From JANNMJ01 sp031426455 (GTDB taxonomy: Bacteria > Bacteroidota > Bacteroidia > Cytophagales > Hymenobacteraceae), in the NCBI GenBank assembly GCA_031426455.1, contig JANPLI010000139.1, positions 1 through 64,000 on the forward strand: 64,000 nt of DNA, read 5' to 3'. Below the pieces are notes generated by a model. The model ran no database searches and had not been told where the DNA came from. It saw nothing but the letters and a program-made list of their open reading frames with translations. Made by a program: the position numbers and the translations under genes. Positions 1 to 8,249 of the stretch are shown one piece after another. The number at the start of each line of letters is the position of its first letter. Position 1 is the stretch's first letter.

Positions 1-1222
1 GGCCCGGAATCGTGTACAACTCGCGTAACACCACGTGGTCTGACGTTTTGGTATTACCCGCCACGTTCACTTCCCGAATCCGGAACTGGCTGCCTTCGTT
101 CAGGCGCATCTCAATATCTATCGAGTCACCTTCCACCAGCACTTCGGTAGGGTCAATATTGAACGCCAGGTAGCCGTCATTCATATACAAAGACGTAATA
201 TCAAGGCCGCTTGGGTTGTATGAAACCCGCTTGTCCAGCTTTTCTTTCGAGTAAGCCTCGCCTCTGCGGATGCCCAGCACCGCGCTCAGGTATTTATCGT
301 CGTAGAGGTAATTACCCGCCCAGGTCACGTTCCGGAAATAGTATTTTCGTCCTTCATCGACCCGCAGCTTGACCGTCACGCGGTCAGCGGCAGTGCTAAA
401 CACGGTATCGTAGGTGATGGCCGCGTCGCGGAAGCCCTCGCTCTGGTAATAGTCCATCAGCGCGCGCTTATCGTCTTCGAAGCCAGACTTCAGGAATTTG
501 GACGTGGTAAATATTTTATACCAGTGCTTCTCCTTCGTCTTCTTCATCTTCTTTCGCAGTTTGGCATCGGAGACAGCTTCGTTGCCTTCGAAGTCGATGG
601 CTGCGATACGTACTTTTTCGCCTTTTTGCACCTGAAACGTCAGCACGACGGAGTTCGGTAGCACCGAATCCGGGCGCGGCACTACGTTCACTCGCGCATT
701 CATATAGCCTTTCTCCAGAAAATATTTCCGGATCGTCGTCCGCGAGTTACTGATCAGCGCATCCGTCACCACCTTACCCCGGATCAGCTTGATCTTCTTT
801 CGCAGATCGTCGGCCTGCCCTTTTTTGATGCCCTTGAAAGCGAACTTCGAGAGGCGTGGCCGCTCTTTCAACTCGAAATTCAGGAAGATGTACGTGCCCT
901 CGATCTTGGTCACGGCCACATCGGCATCGCCCAGTAAGCCCTGATCCCAGAGTTTGTGCAGCGCCCGGCCCAGTTCCTCGCCGGGAATGGTGATCTTGTC
1001 GCCTACTTTCAGCCCCGTCAACGACAGTACGGTATTCACGTCCAGATACTGCGCCCCGCTGACCGTCAGCCCCCCAATCTCGTACTGCTTCGGCTCGGCA
1101 GACATCGTAACGGGCGCGGCCGTTTGTTGGCGCCCCACGCCTAATTGGGCCTGCGCGGGGGCGCTGACCAAGCCACTGACCAGTAATATCAACCACGCAA
1201 ATGCGTGCTTCAATTCTTTCAT
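1..1222 (-). CDS. bamA: Outer-membrane assembly factor BamA (3' end outside window)
   Basis: This is the N-terminal 407 codons of an Omp85 protein that folds and inserts beta-barrel proteins into the outer membrane. The reading frame starts at 1222 with a signal peptide (MKELKHAFAWLILLVSGL, cleavage near AQAQ). It continues through several POTRA-like repeats, visible as the recurring pattern 'I..I...GN......L' (for example YEIGGLTVSGAQYLDVNT and VRIAAIDFEGNEAVSDAKL). The C-terminal barrel lies beyond base 1. The start overlaps the uppS stop by 4 bp (ATGA), so the two are almost certainly co-transcribed and translationally coupled. The uppS-bamA order is common in Bacteroidota. Identification is firm from the POTRA series and context; the barrel itself cannot be seen. 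Confidence 0.9.
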   Translation of the reverse strand, partial: MKELKHAFAWLILLVSGLVSAPAQAQLGVGRQQTAAPVTMSAEPKQYEIGGLTVSGAQYLDVNTVLSLTGLKVGDKITIPGEELGRALHKLWDQGLLGDADVAVTKIEGTYIFLNFELKERPRLSKFAFKGIKKGQADDLRKKIKLIRGKVVTDALISNSRTTIRKYFLEKGYMNARVNVVPRPDSVLPNSVVLTFQVQKGEKVRIAAIDFEGNEAVSDAKLRKKMKKTKEKHWYKIFTTSKFLKSGFEDDKRALMDYYQSEGFRDAAITYDTVFSTAADRVTVKLRVDEGRKYYFRNVTWAGNYLYDDKYLSAVLGIRRGEAYSKEKLDKRVSYNPSGLDITSLYMNDGYLAFNIDPTEVLVEGDSIDIEMRLNEGSQFRIREVNVAGNTKTSDHVVLRELYTIPG

Positions 1223-1977
1223 TTGACAGCGGGCAGTTGTTCGCTGGTTTTGCCGAACCGGCGTTCGCGCCGTTGATAAGCCAACAAGGCCTCGATAAAA
1301 TGCGTCTTGCGGAAGTCGGGCCACAATAGATCGGTAATATACAACTCGGTATAAGCCATTTCCCAGAGCAGGAAGTTGGAGATGCGTTGCTCGCCGCTGG
1401 TGCGAATCAGCAACTCCGGATCAGGGATGCCGGCAGTCGAAAGGTGGGCCGCAACCACCTGAGGAGTAATCTGGTCGGCCCGTAGTTGCCCGACTGCCAC
1501 AGCCTCAACAATCCGGCGGGTGGCTTGCGTTAGGTCCCAGCGACCGGAATAGCTCAGGGCCAGTACCAGGGTCAGGCCGGTATTATTAGCCGTCAGATCA
1601 ATGGCCTCGCGTAGTTCGCGCTGGCAAGCAGCTGGGAGATCAGTGGTCTGCCCAATAGTTTGCAGCCGCACGTTGTTCCGCGTCAGGGTTGGAATCTCTT
1701 TGCGGATGGTTGAAACCAGCAACTGCATCAGAGCCGTGACTTCCAACGCCGGTCGGTTCCAGTTTTCTGTGGAGAAAGCGTAGAGTGTCAGGTACCGGAC
1801 TCCCGCTTCGGCGGCAACCTCTACCGTTTCGCGGACGGCCGTGATGGCACTCTGATGGCCGAAGATGCGCAACCCGCCCTGCTGCTTAGCCCAGCGACCG
1901 TTACCATCCATGATGACGGCTACGTGTGCGGGAATTTTCCTAAGGTCGAGGGTGGGAAATCGGTCGTGTAACTCCAT
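1219..1977 (-). CDS. uppS: Undecaprenyl diphosphate synthase
   Basis: This cis-prenyltransferase makes undecaprenyl diphosphate, the lipid carrier for peptidoglycan and other surface polymers, from FPP and IPP. The family motifs are present: VIMDGNGRWAKQQG near the N terminus with the catalytic Asp, GHQ, YAFSTENWNRP, and DPELLIRTSGEQRISNFLLW near the C terminus. From the ATG at 1977 the protein is 252 aa, normal for the family. An upstream in-frame start at 2013 would add 12 residues that do not look like the family, so I prefer MELHDRFPTLDLRKIP. It is followed with 4-bp overlap by bamA and preceded by outer-membrane barrel genes on the same strand. Confidence 0.95.
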   Translation of the reverse strand: MELHDRFPTLDLRKIPAHVAVIMDGNGRWAKQQGGLRIFGHQSAITAVRETVEVAAEAGVRYLTLYAFSTENWNRPALEVTALMQLLVSTIRKEIPTLTRNNVRLQTIGQTTDLPAACQRELREAIDLTANNTGLTLVLALSYSGRWDLTQATRRIVEAVAVGQLRADQITPQVVAAHLSTAGIPDPELLIRTSGEQRISNFLLWEMAYTELYITDLLWPDFRKTHFIEALLAYQRRERRFGKTSEQLPAVK

Positions 1978-2061
1978 TCGAGGCAGTTGAGGCAGGAAGC
2001 CGGCAACCGGCAATCGGCTGCAAAAGTACGCAGTACCGGACGGCCGACCTACCCGGCGCCT

Positions 2062-2826
2062 TTAACGCAGCAACCGAGGCTGCCCTTTATAAATGGCGGG
2101 GCAGAGCCGATTGTAAAAAGTATAAGACAAACTTATTCCGTTGTAAAAATACCAATCGGGGTCGGTTGGCTGGGCCAAGTCTGGCAGAGATTCACTCTTA
2201 AGGTTATCCAAATCATCGCCAAACGTTCGACGAGCACCCGCCTCTATACCTAGGTTAAGGACATCGGTAAGAGCATACTTGATACCTATGCCTACTGGAA
2301 TGGCTACCGATAGATGCGTAACCGATTTTTGTTCTTGTGTACCGGGTACTGACCTAAAAGTGGTTGTGGTCGGTGCGCGGTAGCCAGCGACACCCAGAAA
2401 AAAATAAGGCGACCACCGGGTCCGGCGCTTCAGGTCGTAATAATCCAGAAAATTATACTCAAAGCCAGCCATCAGCTCCAGAACGGAGCCTTTCAACTCC
2501 GCATCCCGGCGGGCGGCAATAGGAATGGTAGTTCCCTGGCGGCGCACTGTCGCATCTGCGGCTGCTAGACCGCCAAATGTCAGATTGGCTCGTGCCGTTA
2601 GGGCAGCGGATAAGTCACGACGGTAGAAAATGGTCAGCGCAGGGCGGTTGTTGAGAAACCGATACCGGGGCGAGACTTCCCCGCGGTAGGTAGTCCCCCC
2701 CAAGCCGGCTCCCAGTTCACTGGTCACTACCTGCTGAGCAGTTGTTGGCTGAGCAAAAAAATGACTCCCTGCCAGCAAAATGCTGGCAAGGAGTAAGATT
2801 TTCTTCGAAGACAAATTAAAAACCAT
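2062..2826 (-). CDS. Outer-membrane beta-barrel protein, DUF6089-like (copy 1)
   Basis: A 254-aa secreted protein with a signal peptide (KKILLLASILLAGSHFFAQP) followed by alternating hydrophobic and polar strands typical of a small outer-membrane barrel. Examples are YRRDLSAALTARANLTFGGL, GFEYNFLDYYDLKRRTRWSPYFFLGVAG and IPVGIGIKYALTDVLNLGIEAGARRTFGDDLDNL. The last stretch closely resembles the 'GxxIGWRKTFTDYLDDV' region of the next two genes, so this is a shorter, diverged paralogue. In Bacteroidota, DUF6089 proteins occur between nadK and uppS as here. The function is unknown; location in the outer membrane is inferred from sequence pattern only. Confidence 0.8.
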   Translation of the reverse strand: MVFNLSSKKILLLASILLAGSHFFAQPTTAQQVVTSELGAGLGGTTYRGEVSPRYRFLNNRPALTIFYRRDLSAALTARANLTFGGLAAADATVRRQGTTIPIAARRDAELKGSVLELMAGFEYNFLDYYDLKRRTRWSPYFFLGVAGYRAPTTTTFRSVPGTQEQKSVTHLSVAIPVGIGIKYALTDVLNLGIEAGARRTFGDDLDNLKSESLPDLAQPTDPDWYFYNGISLSYTFYNRLCPAIYKGQPRLLR

Positions 2827-2833
2827 TCAGGAG

Positions 2834-2864
2834 GGGTAGGAATCGATGCCCGCAAGTCCTACCC
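2834..2864 (-). other. Hairpin between barrel genes
   Basis: An 8-bp inverted repeat (GGGTAGGA and TCCTACCC with a 15-nt loop) fills the short gap between two DUF6089-like genes. No T-run follows on the minus strand, so it is more likely an mRNA stability or attenuation element than a simple terminator. Confidence 0.4.
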
Positions 2865-2869
2865 TATTC

Positions 2870-3808
2870 TTATCGGAATTTAGGGCTCTGAACCTTGGGA
2901 ATCATGATGTAGGACAAATGAAAACCGGAAACGATGTACCAGTCCTTTTCATTGGTCGTCCCGCGTTGCTGACCTTTGCCGTAAGAGTTCGAAAATTGGC
3001 CACCGGTTCTCAACGCAGGATCGCTACGGTCACCAAAATAGACTGCGTTACCATTAACCTTCGCTAGGTCAACAGGGTCAGCGTATTTCGTACTTACATC
3101 GTCCAGGTAATCGGTAAAGGTTTTACGCCACCCGATTTCGTAGCCGATATTCAACTGCCGGTTAAGCTTATAATCGGCTCCAAGTCCAAAAGGGATAGAT
3201 ACTTGAAGGCGGCGGTAAGGGGTAGGATATCCCTTGCCACTTGTCTTCTGCCCTTCGGTACCTAACGGCTGTAGGGCAATCCACTTACCATCTCTTTCTG
3301 CTTTCGGGTTATGGTAGAAACCGGCTACGCCCAGAAAAAGGTAAGGAGCAAAGTCCCGCCGCTTCATATAGGTGCCCCGGTTTTCGAAAAGTTCAACGAT
3401 CCCCACGGCCGCTAGTTCCACCACATCACTCCGAAAACTAAGGTTACGGTTGTAGCGGTACACCGCATCGGCATCGTTCTGGTCAGCCGACTTGGCATCA
3501 TCCCCCGTGATCCGGCCATAGCTCAACGAGGCACGGCCGGAAAGGCGAGGAGCAAAACGGTGCTGAATGGAAATACCAATATTGGGGCGAGTAGCGCCAA
3601 AGCGAAAACTAGTGATAGCAGGCTTGGGGGCCAAATCGCCAAAATAGTTCATCACGTTCAAGTGAACGCTAACGGAATTATAAAGGCGCGCATTTTTACT
3701 ATTACCAGGAAGCATTTGTGCCTGCGTTACAAACGCAGAAGCTAACAACGCACCAGAAAGAGTGAGACGGGCCAAACGGGCAGACAATGGGGTGGTGATA
3801 AAATCCAT
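2870..3808 (-). CDS. Outer-membrane beta-barrel protein, DUF6089 family (copy 2)
   Basis: A 312-aa barrel protein counted from MDFITTPLSARLARLTLSG, whose hydrophobic segment ending at FVTQAQ is a signal peptide. An upstream in-frame ATG at 3871 would put charged sequence before the signal and is less likely. Family landmarks are SVSVHLNVMNYFGDLAPK, SFRFGATRPNIGISIQHRF, FENRGTYMKRRDFAPYLFLG, YEIGWRKTFTDYLDDVSTKY and the terminal Arg of SPKFR. It is clearly a tandem paralogue of the next gene, with about two thirds of positions identical in the aligned blocks. Its role is unknown. In related genomes members of this family lie beside nadK and uppS, suggesting an envelope function. Confidence 0.85.
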   Translation of the reverse strand: MDFITTPLSARLARLTLSGALLASAFVTQAQMLPGNSKNARLYNSVSVHLNVMNYFGDLAPKPAITSFRFGATRPNIGISIQHRFAPRLSGRASLSYGRITGDDAKSADQNDADAVYRYNRNLSFRSDVVELAAVGIVELFENRGTYMKRRDFAPYLFLGVAGFYHNPKAERDGKWIALQPLGTEGQKTSGKGYPTPYRRLQVSIPFGLGADYKLNRQLNIGYEIGWRKTFTDYLDDVSTKYADPVDLAKVNGNAVYFGDRSDPALRTGGQFSNSYGKGQQRGTTNEKDWYIVSGFHLSYIMIPKVQSPKFR

Positions 3809-3910
3809 AAACCAGAAAGTAAGTGAGTGATCAGATGGGGAATATCCCGCAGGAAGATTGGGGGGAAACAAAAATGGTTCGTGAATTGCCCACTAAGAAC
3901 GAATCCACGC

Positions 3911-4861
3911 TTAGCGGAATTTGGGACTTTTGAGCGCGGGAATGATGATGTACGAGAAGTGAAACCCGGTTACGATGTACCAGTCATTTTCGTTGTTCGT
4001 GCCTCGTTGCTGTCCGCCGATGTAAGAGCGCCCGTAACGATTGTTTACCGTAGTGGCATCGCCCGTTTGGGGGTCGCGGCTGCGGTCTGATAGGCGCGCG
4101 GCCAGCGAACCGCCGGTCACCCGGTTCAGGTTATCGACAGTGCCTCCCAGTAGCTTAGCATCCGGGTATTTGCTGCTCACGTCATCCAGATAGTCGGTAA
4201 ACGTCTTGCGCCAACCGATTTCGAACCCTAGATTGTACTGTCGATCTAGTTTGTAATTGACGCCGGCGCCGAACGGTAATGAGATCTGCACCCGGCTGTA
4301 TTTCGTAGGATAACCCTGGCCGCTAACATTTTGCCCTTCTGTGCCCAGGGGCTGGAGTGCCACCCACTTGCCGTCGATCTGCGCTTTGGGATTATGGTAG
4401 AAGACGGCCACTCCGCCAAAGAAATAAGGCGAAAAGTCGCGACGTTTCAGGTAAGTGCCCCGGTTCTCGAACAAATCAATGACGCCTTGAGCAGAAGCCT
4501 CTATCAGGTCGTTCCGGAAACTGAGGTTACGGTAATAGCGGTACGCCGCATCCTTGTCATTTTTGTCGGCTGCCAGCTTGTCATCGCCCGTGATGCGACC
4601 AAACATCAGCGAACCTCGTACTGAGATTCGCGGGCTTAAACGGTGCGCGTAGGAAACGCCCAGGTTGGGACGGGTAGCACCCAGACGAAGGCTGGTATAA
4701 CCCGTATTGGGCACCAAATCACCGAAGTAGTTCATCGCGTTAAGATGAACCGAAAGCGTGTTGTACTTTTTTCGGCGGTTGAAGCTTTGGCCGTCAGCAT
4801 CCAGTACAGTTACTGCATACATCAACACCAGCAAAGGAAGGATAAAGACGATTTTCCGCAT
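3911..4861 (-). CDS. Outer-membrane beta-barrel protein, DUF6089 family (copy 3)
   Basis: A 316-aa barrel protein with signal peptide MRKIVFILPLLVLMYAVTVL. It shares all blocks of copy 2: LSVHLNAMNYFGDLVP, SLRLGATRPNLGVSYAHRL, FENRGTYLKRRDFSPYFFGG, FEIGWRKTFTDYLDDVSSKY, and the end SPKFR. It also has a small insertion near residue 240 (LLGGTVDNLNRVTGGS). Together with copies 1 and 2 it forms a three-gene tandem family. It is the first of the three in the direction of transcription and has a candidate promoter upstream, so it may lead a transcript containing the copies, uppS and bamA. Confidence 0.88.
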   Translation of the reverse strand: MRKIVFILPLLVLMYAVTVLDADGQSFNRRKKYNTLSVHLNAMNYFGDLVPNTGYTSLRLGATRPNLGVSYAHRLSPRISVRGSLMFGRITGDDKLAADKNDKDAAYRYYRNLSFRNDLIEASAQGVIDLFENRGTYLKRRDFSPYFFGGVAVFYHNPKAQIDGKWVALQPLGTEGQNVSGQGYPTKYSRVQISLPFGAGVNYKLDRQYNLGFEIGWRKTFTDYLDDVSSKYPDAKLLGGTVDNLNRVTGGSLAARLSDRSRDPQTGDATTVNNRYGRSYIGGQQRGTNNENDWYIVTGFHFSYIIIPALKSPKFR

Positions 4862-4939
4862 ACGGATAAAAAGGTAGCTGACGGCTGTTGCAGGACGTTA
4901 AAAAAGGAGGGCTGGAAGCACGAACTGGCCAATCAGCGA

Positions 4940-4972
4940 CAAACATACCACCAAAATGAACTTTGCCCAAGT
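4940..4972 (-). promoter_or_regulatory. Candidate Bacteroidota-type promoter upstream of the barrel genes
   Basis: On the minus strand TATGTTTG (4940-4947) matches the Bacteroidota -7 consensus TAnnTTTG exactly, and a TTGG lies about 20 bp upstream near 4968-4971. It sits 80 bp before the start of the 3911-4861 gene and downstream of nadK. This is motif matching only. Confidence 0.35.
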
Positions 4973-4995
4973 AAACCGCCACCTGAACGATAGAT

Positions 4996-5892
4996 TTACA
5001 GGCGCCCGGATGGGTTACGCTCATCCAGGCCCCAATTAAGTTTTGTGCGCAGCGTGGTTAAAAAATTGGCGTGATGCACTTTCACGAGCCGAGCCACAAA
5101 GGCTTCCCGGCGGACGGCAAGCTGAATCGTGGCATCGACCGGTTCGGAACGTGAATCCAGCGAAATCAAAAAATTGCTGGCCCGCCCTTCGATTTCAAAG
5201 GAGATCACGCTGTGGTCCGGCACGATGAGCGGGCGCACATTTAGGTTGTGCGGACAGACCGGGGCAATGACGAAGTTGGCCGTCTGCGGCAATAACACTG
5301 GCCCGCCGCACGAAAGCGAGTAGCCGGTGGAACCGGTAGGTGTAGACACAATCAGTCCATCAGCCCAATAGGAGTTCAGAAACTCGCCGTCGATATAAGT
5401 ATGCACGACGATCATCGCCGATGAGTCTCGCTTCAGAATCGAAAATTCATTCAGCCCGAAGGCTACGCCGCCAAAAACCGGGCGGTCAGCTTCGACCCGG
5501 ATCAGGGAGCGCTCGTCGAGGGTGTAGTGGCCCCGCAACAGCGCGTCCAGGGCTTCGGTGATTCGCTCCTGCGGTACGGCGGCCAGAAAGCCCAGGCGCC
5601 CCATATTGATGCCCAGAATCGGAATTTGCAGCGGCCCGACCTGCGTGACGGTTTCCAATAATGTGCCGTCGCCCCCAAGGCTGAGCACGAATTGGGTACC
5701 GGCCAGCGAGTCGCCTTCTTCGAAAGCGTGGACGCGCGGGCTGAGGTCAAATGCCATTTGCTCCAGCACCCGGTACACCGGCCCGATGACACGCACCGTA
5801 GCTCCCTGGGCCTCCAGGGTGGCAAAAAGTGTGAGCAGGTACGGCCGCATCGGCTCGGTGGGCAGCTTGCCGATGATGGCGATATGCAACAT
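4996..5892 (-). CDS. nadK: NAD kinase
   Basis: This ATP-dependent kinase converts NAD to NADP in the cytoplasm. The signature GGDGT sits in FVLSLGGDGTLLETV (around residue 70), and the NE site plus glycine-rich region follow (GLNEFSILKRDSS, STPTGSTGYSLSCGGP). The length of 298 aa is normal. It lies between the TamA/BamA-like gene and the barrel genes on the same strand. The start MLHIAIIGK is directly supported because the first beta strand of the fold begins there. Confidence 0.96.
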   Translation of the reverse strand: MLHIAIIGKLPTEPMRPYLLTLFATLEAQGATVRVIGPVYRVLEQMAFDLSPRVHAFEEGDSLAGTQFVLSLGGDGTLLETVTQVGPLQIPILGINMGRLGFLAAVPQERITEALDALLRGHYTLDERSLIRVEADRPVFGGVAFGLNEFSILKRDSSAMIVVHTYIDGEFLNSYWADGLIVSTPTGSTGYSLSCGGPVLLPQTANFVIAPVCPHNLNVRPLIVPDHSVISFEIEGRASNFLISLDSRSEPVDATIQLAVRREAFVARLVKVHHANFLTTLRTKLNWGLDERNPSGRL

Positions 5893-5961
5893 AAGGGCGA
5901 AGACGAACAGCGCGGAACGGCGGCAAGATACGGCAAGCCGTCCTCCCCCCGGCGGGGTGAG

Positions 5962-7509
5962 TCAGATCGGGAAGTTGGCCGTCAGCACCAAGGTCGGTTG
6001 CCGTCGATGGTTAAGAGCCGCCTCCAGCACCACCACTCGGTCGTAGTACGTGACCAGATGCAGCCCCAGCCCGGCACTACCCAATGGGCGGTTCACCAGG
6101 GTGTTTTGGCGGGCGGCAGCACTGGCATCAAGGGCCAGACCGGCATCGGCGAACAGATTCAGGTACAGCGCGAGCGGCACATCGCCGAAACGCGAGCCAG
6201 CGCGAGTGGGTAAGGGCAGGCGGGCAACCGACAGCAGCCGGCGGCTCAGCCCTTGGCGGACGGTAACGGCCTGCTGCCCATCAGCCACGTACAACTCGTA
6301 TCCGCGCACGGTATTGCCGTAGCCCAAGGCGCGGTTGTCGGGGTAGGCGACGGTGCGGGTCAGGCGTCCCTGAAGCTGTATCTCAGCGGCATAGTAAAAC
6401 TGGCGTGGCAACGGAATGTAGCGGGCGTAGTTCACGTCTAACTGGCCTTCAAGGGGGCCGTTGGGGCCGGGGCTGAAGCGAAAGCGCCCGCCAAATTCGA
6501 GATACGAACCGGTGAGCGGGTAGCCGAAGGTATTGCGCCGGTTAACGGTACGATAAATTTCCAGCTCCAGAAAAGCGCGCTGCGTGACACCAGTCCGCCC
6601 CAGATAACGCGGGTTGAATTGGAGCACGGAATCGGTGATGTGGTCCGTACGATAGTTCAGCGTGAGGCGCGTGAGGCGCTCGATGGTGTGGCGCCAGCGC
6701 AGCCCAGCACTCAGCGCGACCCGGCGCAGCGGAAAATCAGAGGGCGAGCGGTAGGTCTGCAGGCGGTCGGCGAAGGTGGCATAATCGAGGCTGTGACTTT
6801 GCCGCAGCGACGCACCCACTGAAAGGCCCAGCCGGCGGCGGCGGTCGAAATAAGGAATTGTATAAAACAGCTCGTACTTGCGGTCGAACCCGTGCTGGAG
6901 GTTGAGCGTGAGCTGTTCGTTGGCGCCCCGGAAATTGTTCTGCACCAGGTGCAGACCGTAATCTACCCGCTGCCAATGGTCCGGGCGCGCGGCCCAGGCG
7001 CGCAGGTTTCGTTCGGCCAGCGAGAAAATCGGAACGGGAAATAAATACCACCGCTCGCGGACAATGAGCGTGAGCGTGATGTCGCCCCCGCTCACGCCCT
7101 CGCGACCCCGGCAACTGACCTGCCACAGCACAGCGTGAAACAGCTGTAGGTTGAACACGCGCCGACGATTAATTTCCAGTCGCGCGCGTAAGTCGTTTAC
7201 CTCCAGCGAATCGCCTTCGGCAAAATCCAATTCGGCCAGCAACACACGCGGGCGGGTTTTGGCATTACCCAAAATGAGAATGCGGTGAACGCGTACCCGC
7301 CGCCGGACCGAGTCCGGACAGCCGGCGCTGAAAACGATCAGCGAATCCGGGCTTTGCCCCGGCAGCAGTACGGGCGGAGGGGTATTCGATAGCCGAGCCT
7401 GAGCGGACACACTGGCAGGCTGGAGTAACCCCAGTAGCAGCCACGCACCCAGCCACGCACTTCGTTTTCGACCGGCGACGCCCCCCCGCAGGGCCAGGAG
7501 TAGCGGCAT
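5962..7509 (-). CDS. BamA/TamA-like outer-membrane protein (single POTRA plus D15 barrel)
   Basis: A 515-aa Omp85-superfamily protein. It has an N-terminal hydrophobic signal (WLGAWLLLGLLQPASVSAQA), one POTRA-like domain around residues 75-150 (VRVHRILILGNAKTRPRVLLAELDFAEGDSLEVNDL), then a long strand-rich region ending in LEAALNHRRQPTLVLTANFPI, a typical aromatic C-terminal barrel strand. It is much shorter than BamA, having one visible POTRA instead of five. The substrate is unknown. The start lies only 3 bp after the CBS-protein stop, indicating a shared transcript with the CBS gene and nadK. Confidence 0.8.
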   Translation of the reverse strand: MPLLLALRGGVAGRKRSAWLGAWLLLGLLQPASVSAQARLSNTPPPVLLPGQSPDSLIVFSAGCPDSVRRRVRVHRILILGNAKTRPRVLLAELDFAEGDSLEVNDLRARLEINRRRVFNLQLFHAVLWQVSCRGREGVSGGDITLTLIVRERWYLFPVPIFSLAERNLRAWAARPDHWQRVDYGLHLVQNNFRGANEQLTLNLQHGFDRKYELFYTIPYFDRRRRLGLSVGASLRQSHSLDYATFADRLQTYRSPSDFPLRRVALSAGLRWRHTIERLTRLTLNYRTDHITDSVLQFNPRYLGRTGVTQRAFLELEIYRTVNRRNTFGYPLTGSYLEFGGRFRFSPGPNGPLEGQLDVNYARYIPLPRQFYYAAEIQLQGRLTRTVAYPDNRALGYGNTVRGYELYVADGQQAVTVRQGLSRRLLSVARLPLPTRAGSRFGDVPLALYLNLFADAGLALDASAAARQNTLVNRPLGSAGLGLHLVTYYDRVVVLEAALNHRRQPTLVLTANFPI

Positions 7510-7512
7510 TCG

Positions 7513-8190
7513 TCAGATGCTCAGGTAATGAAGCAGCGAATCCAGGCGCTCGTCTTCCGGGCGGGCGCCCAGGGGGCCGGAGTCCCGGAATTGCGCCGAG
7601 ACGTAGAACCCGAACCGTTCGAGCGTGGCCACGATCCGCGATGGGTCGGGCGTATTGAGGCGTAACGTGAGGCGCAGGTTGTAGGGGTCGGTTTCGTCTT
7701 CCGCCGTAAAAGAGGATAAAATTTTGGCGTTTTCCTCCTCTACATAGCGCGAAATCTGAGTCAGCGAGTAATCGCGCTCCGGCATCGTCAGGACCAGAAT
7801 CGAACCATCGCCGCGCATCGCCGACGACAGCCCGCCGAACGCCGTAATGGCGTCTGCAATCGTGATCAGCCCCACGTACTCGTGCTGGGCGTTCAGCACC
7901 GGCACCACGCTCAGGTGATGGCGCACGGCGGCCTCCATTACGTAATAAAAATGCTGATATGTGTACACAAATGCCTCGGCATCAGACCACGGAGCCAGCG
8001 CCGTCAGCAACTGATTACCTTCTACTTCGTCCGACAACTCCGCCTCGTGCAGCAACCCCAAATACTGCCGCCGGGCCACCACAGGTAATTCCGCCACGCG
8101 AAGCTGCTCGAACCACCGCCCCGCCTTCTGAACGGTATCGGTGGGCCGGAGCGGCGGAATTTTCTGGTTGATGAGTTCTTCGGCGAGCAT
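7513..8190 (-). CDS. CBS-domain protein
   Basis: A 225-aa cytoplasmic protein with two CBS motifs. The first is around residues 6-60 (LINQKIPPLRPTDTVQKAGRWF, VAELPVVARRQYLGLLHEAEL). The second is around residues 75-125 (HHLSVVPVLNAQHEYVGLITIADAITAFG). It ends in an ACT-like segment (SILVLTMPERDYSLTQISRYVEEENAKILS). CBS pairs bind adenine nucleotides; the role of this conserved Bacteroidota neighbour of nadK is not known. It may sense the nucleotides made or used nearby, which is inference only. Confidence 0.85.
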   Translation of the reverse strand: MLAEELINQKIPPLRPTDTVQKAGRWFEQLRVAELPVVARRQYLGLLHEAELSDEVEGNQLLTALAPWSDAEAFVYTYQHFYYVMEAAVRHHLSVVPVLNAQHEYVGLITIADAITAFGGLSSAMRGDGSILVLTMPERDYSLTQISRYVEEENAKILSSFTAEDETDPYNLRLTLRLNTPDPSRIVATLERFGFYVSAQFRDSGPLGARPEDERLDSLLHYLSI

Positions 8191-8200
8191 CGAACGGGGG

Positions 8201-8249
8201 GATTACGAATTACGAATTACGAATTATTAATCACTAACTGCTAATTGCA
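8201..8249. repeat. Heptamer tandem array (unit AATTACG)
   Basis: Seven 7-bp steps can be read: GATTACG, AATTACG, AATTACG, AATTATT, AATCACT, AACTGCT, AATTGCA. The first three are near identical; the rest are degenerate but keep the 7-bp phase. The array fills the junction between the hydrolase (minus, stop at 8227) and the CBS gene start (8190). Its right half encodes the last residues and stop codon of the hydrolase. Confidence 0.7.
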
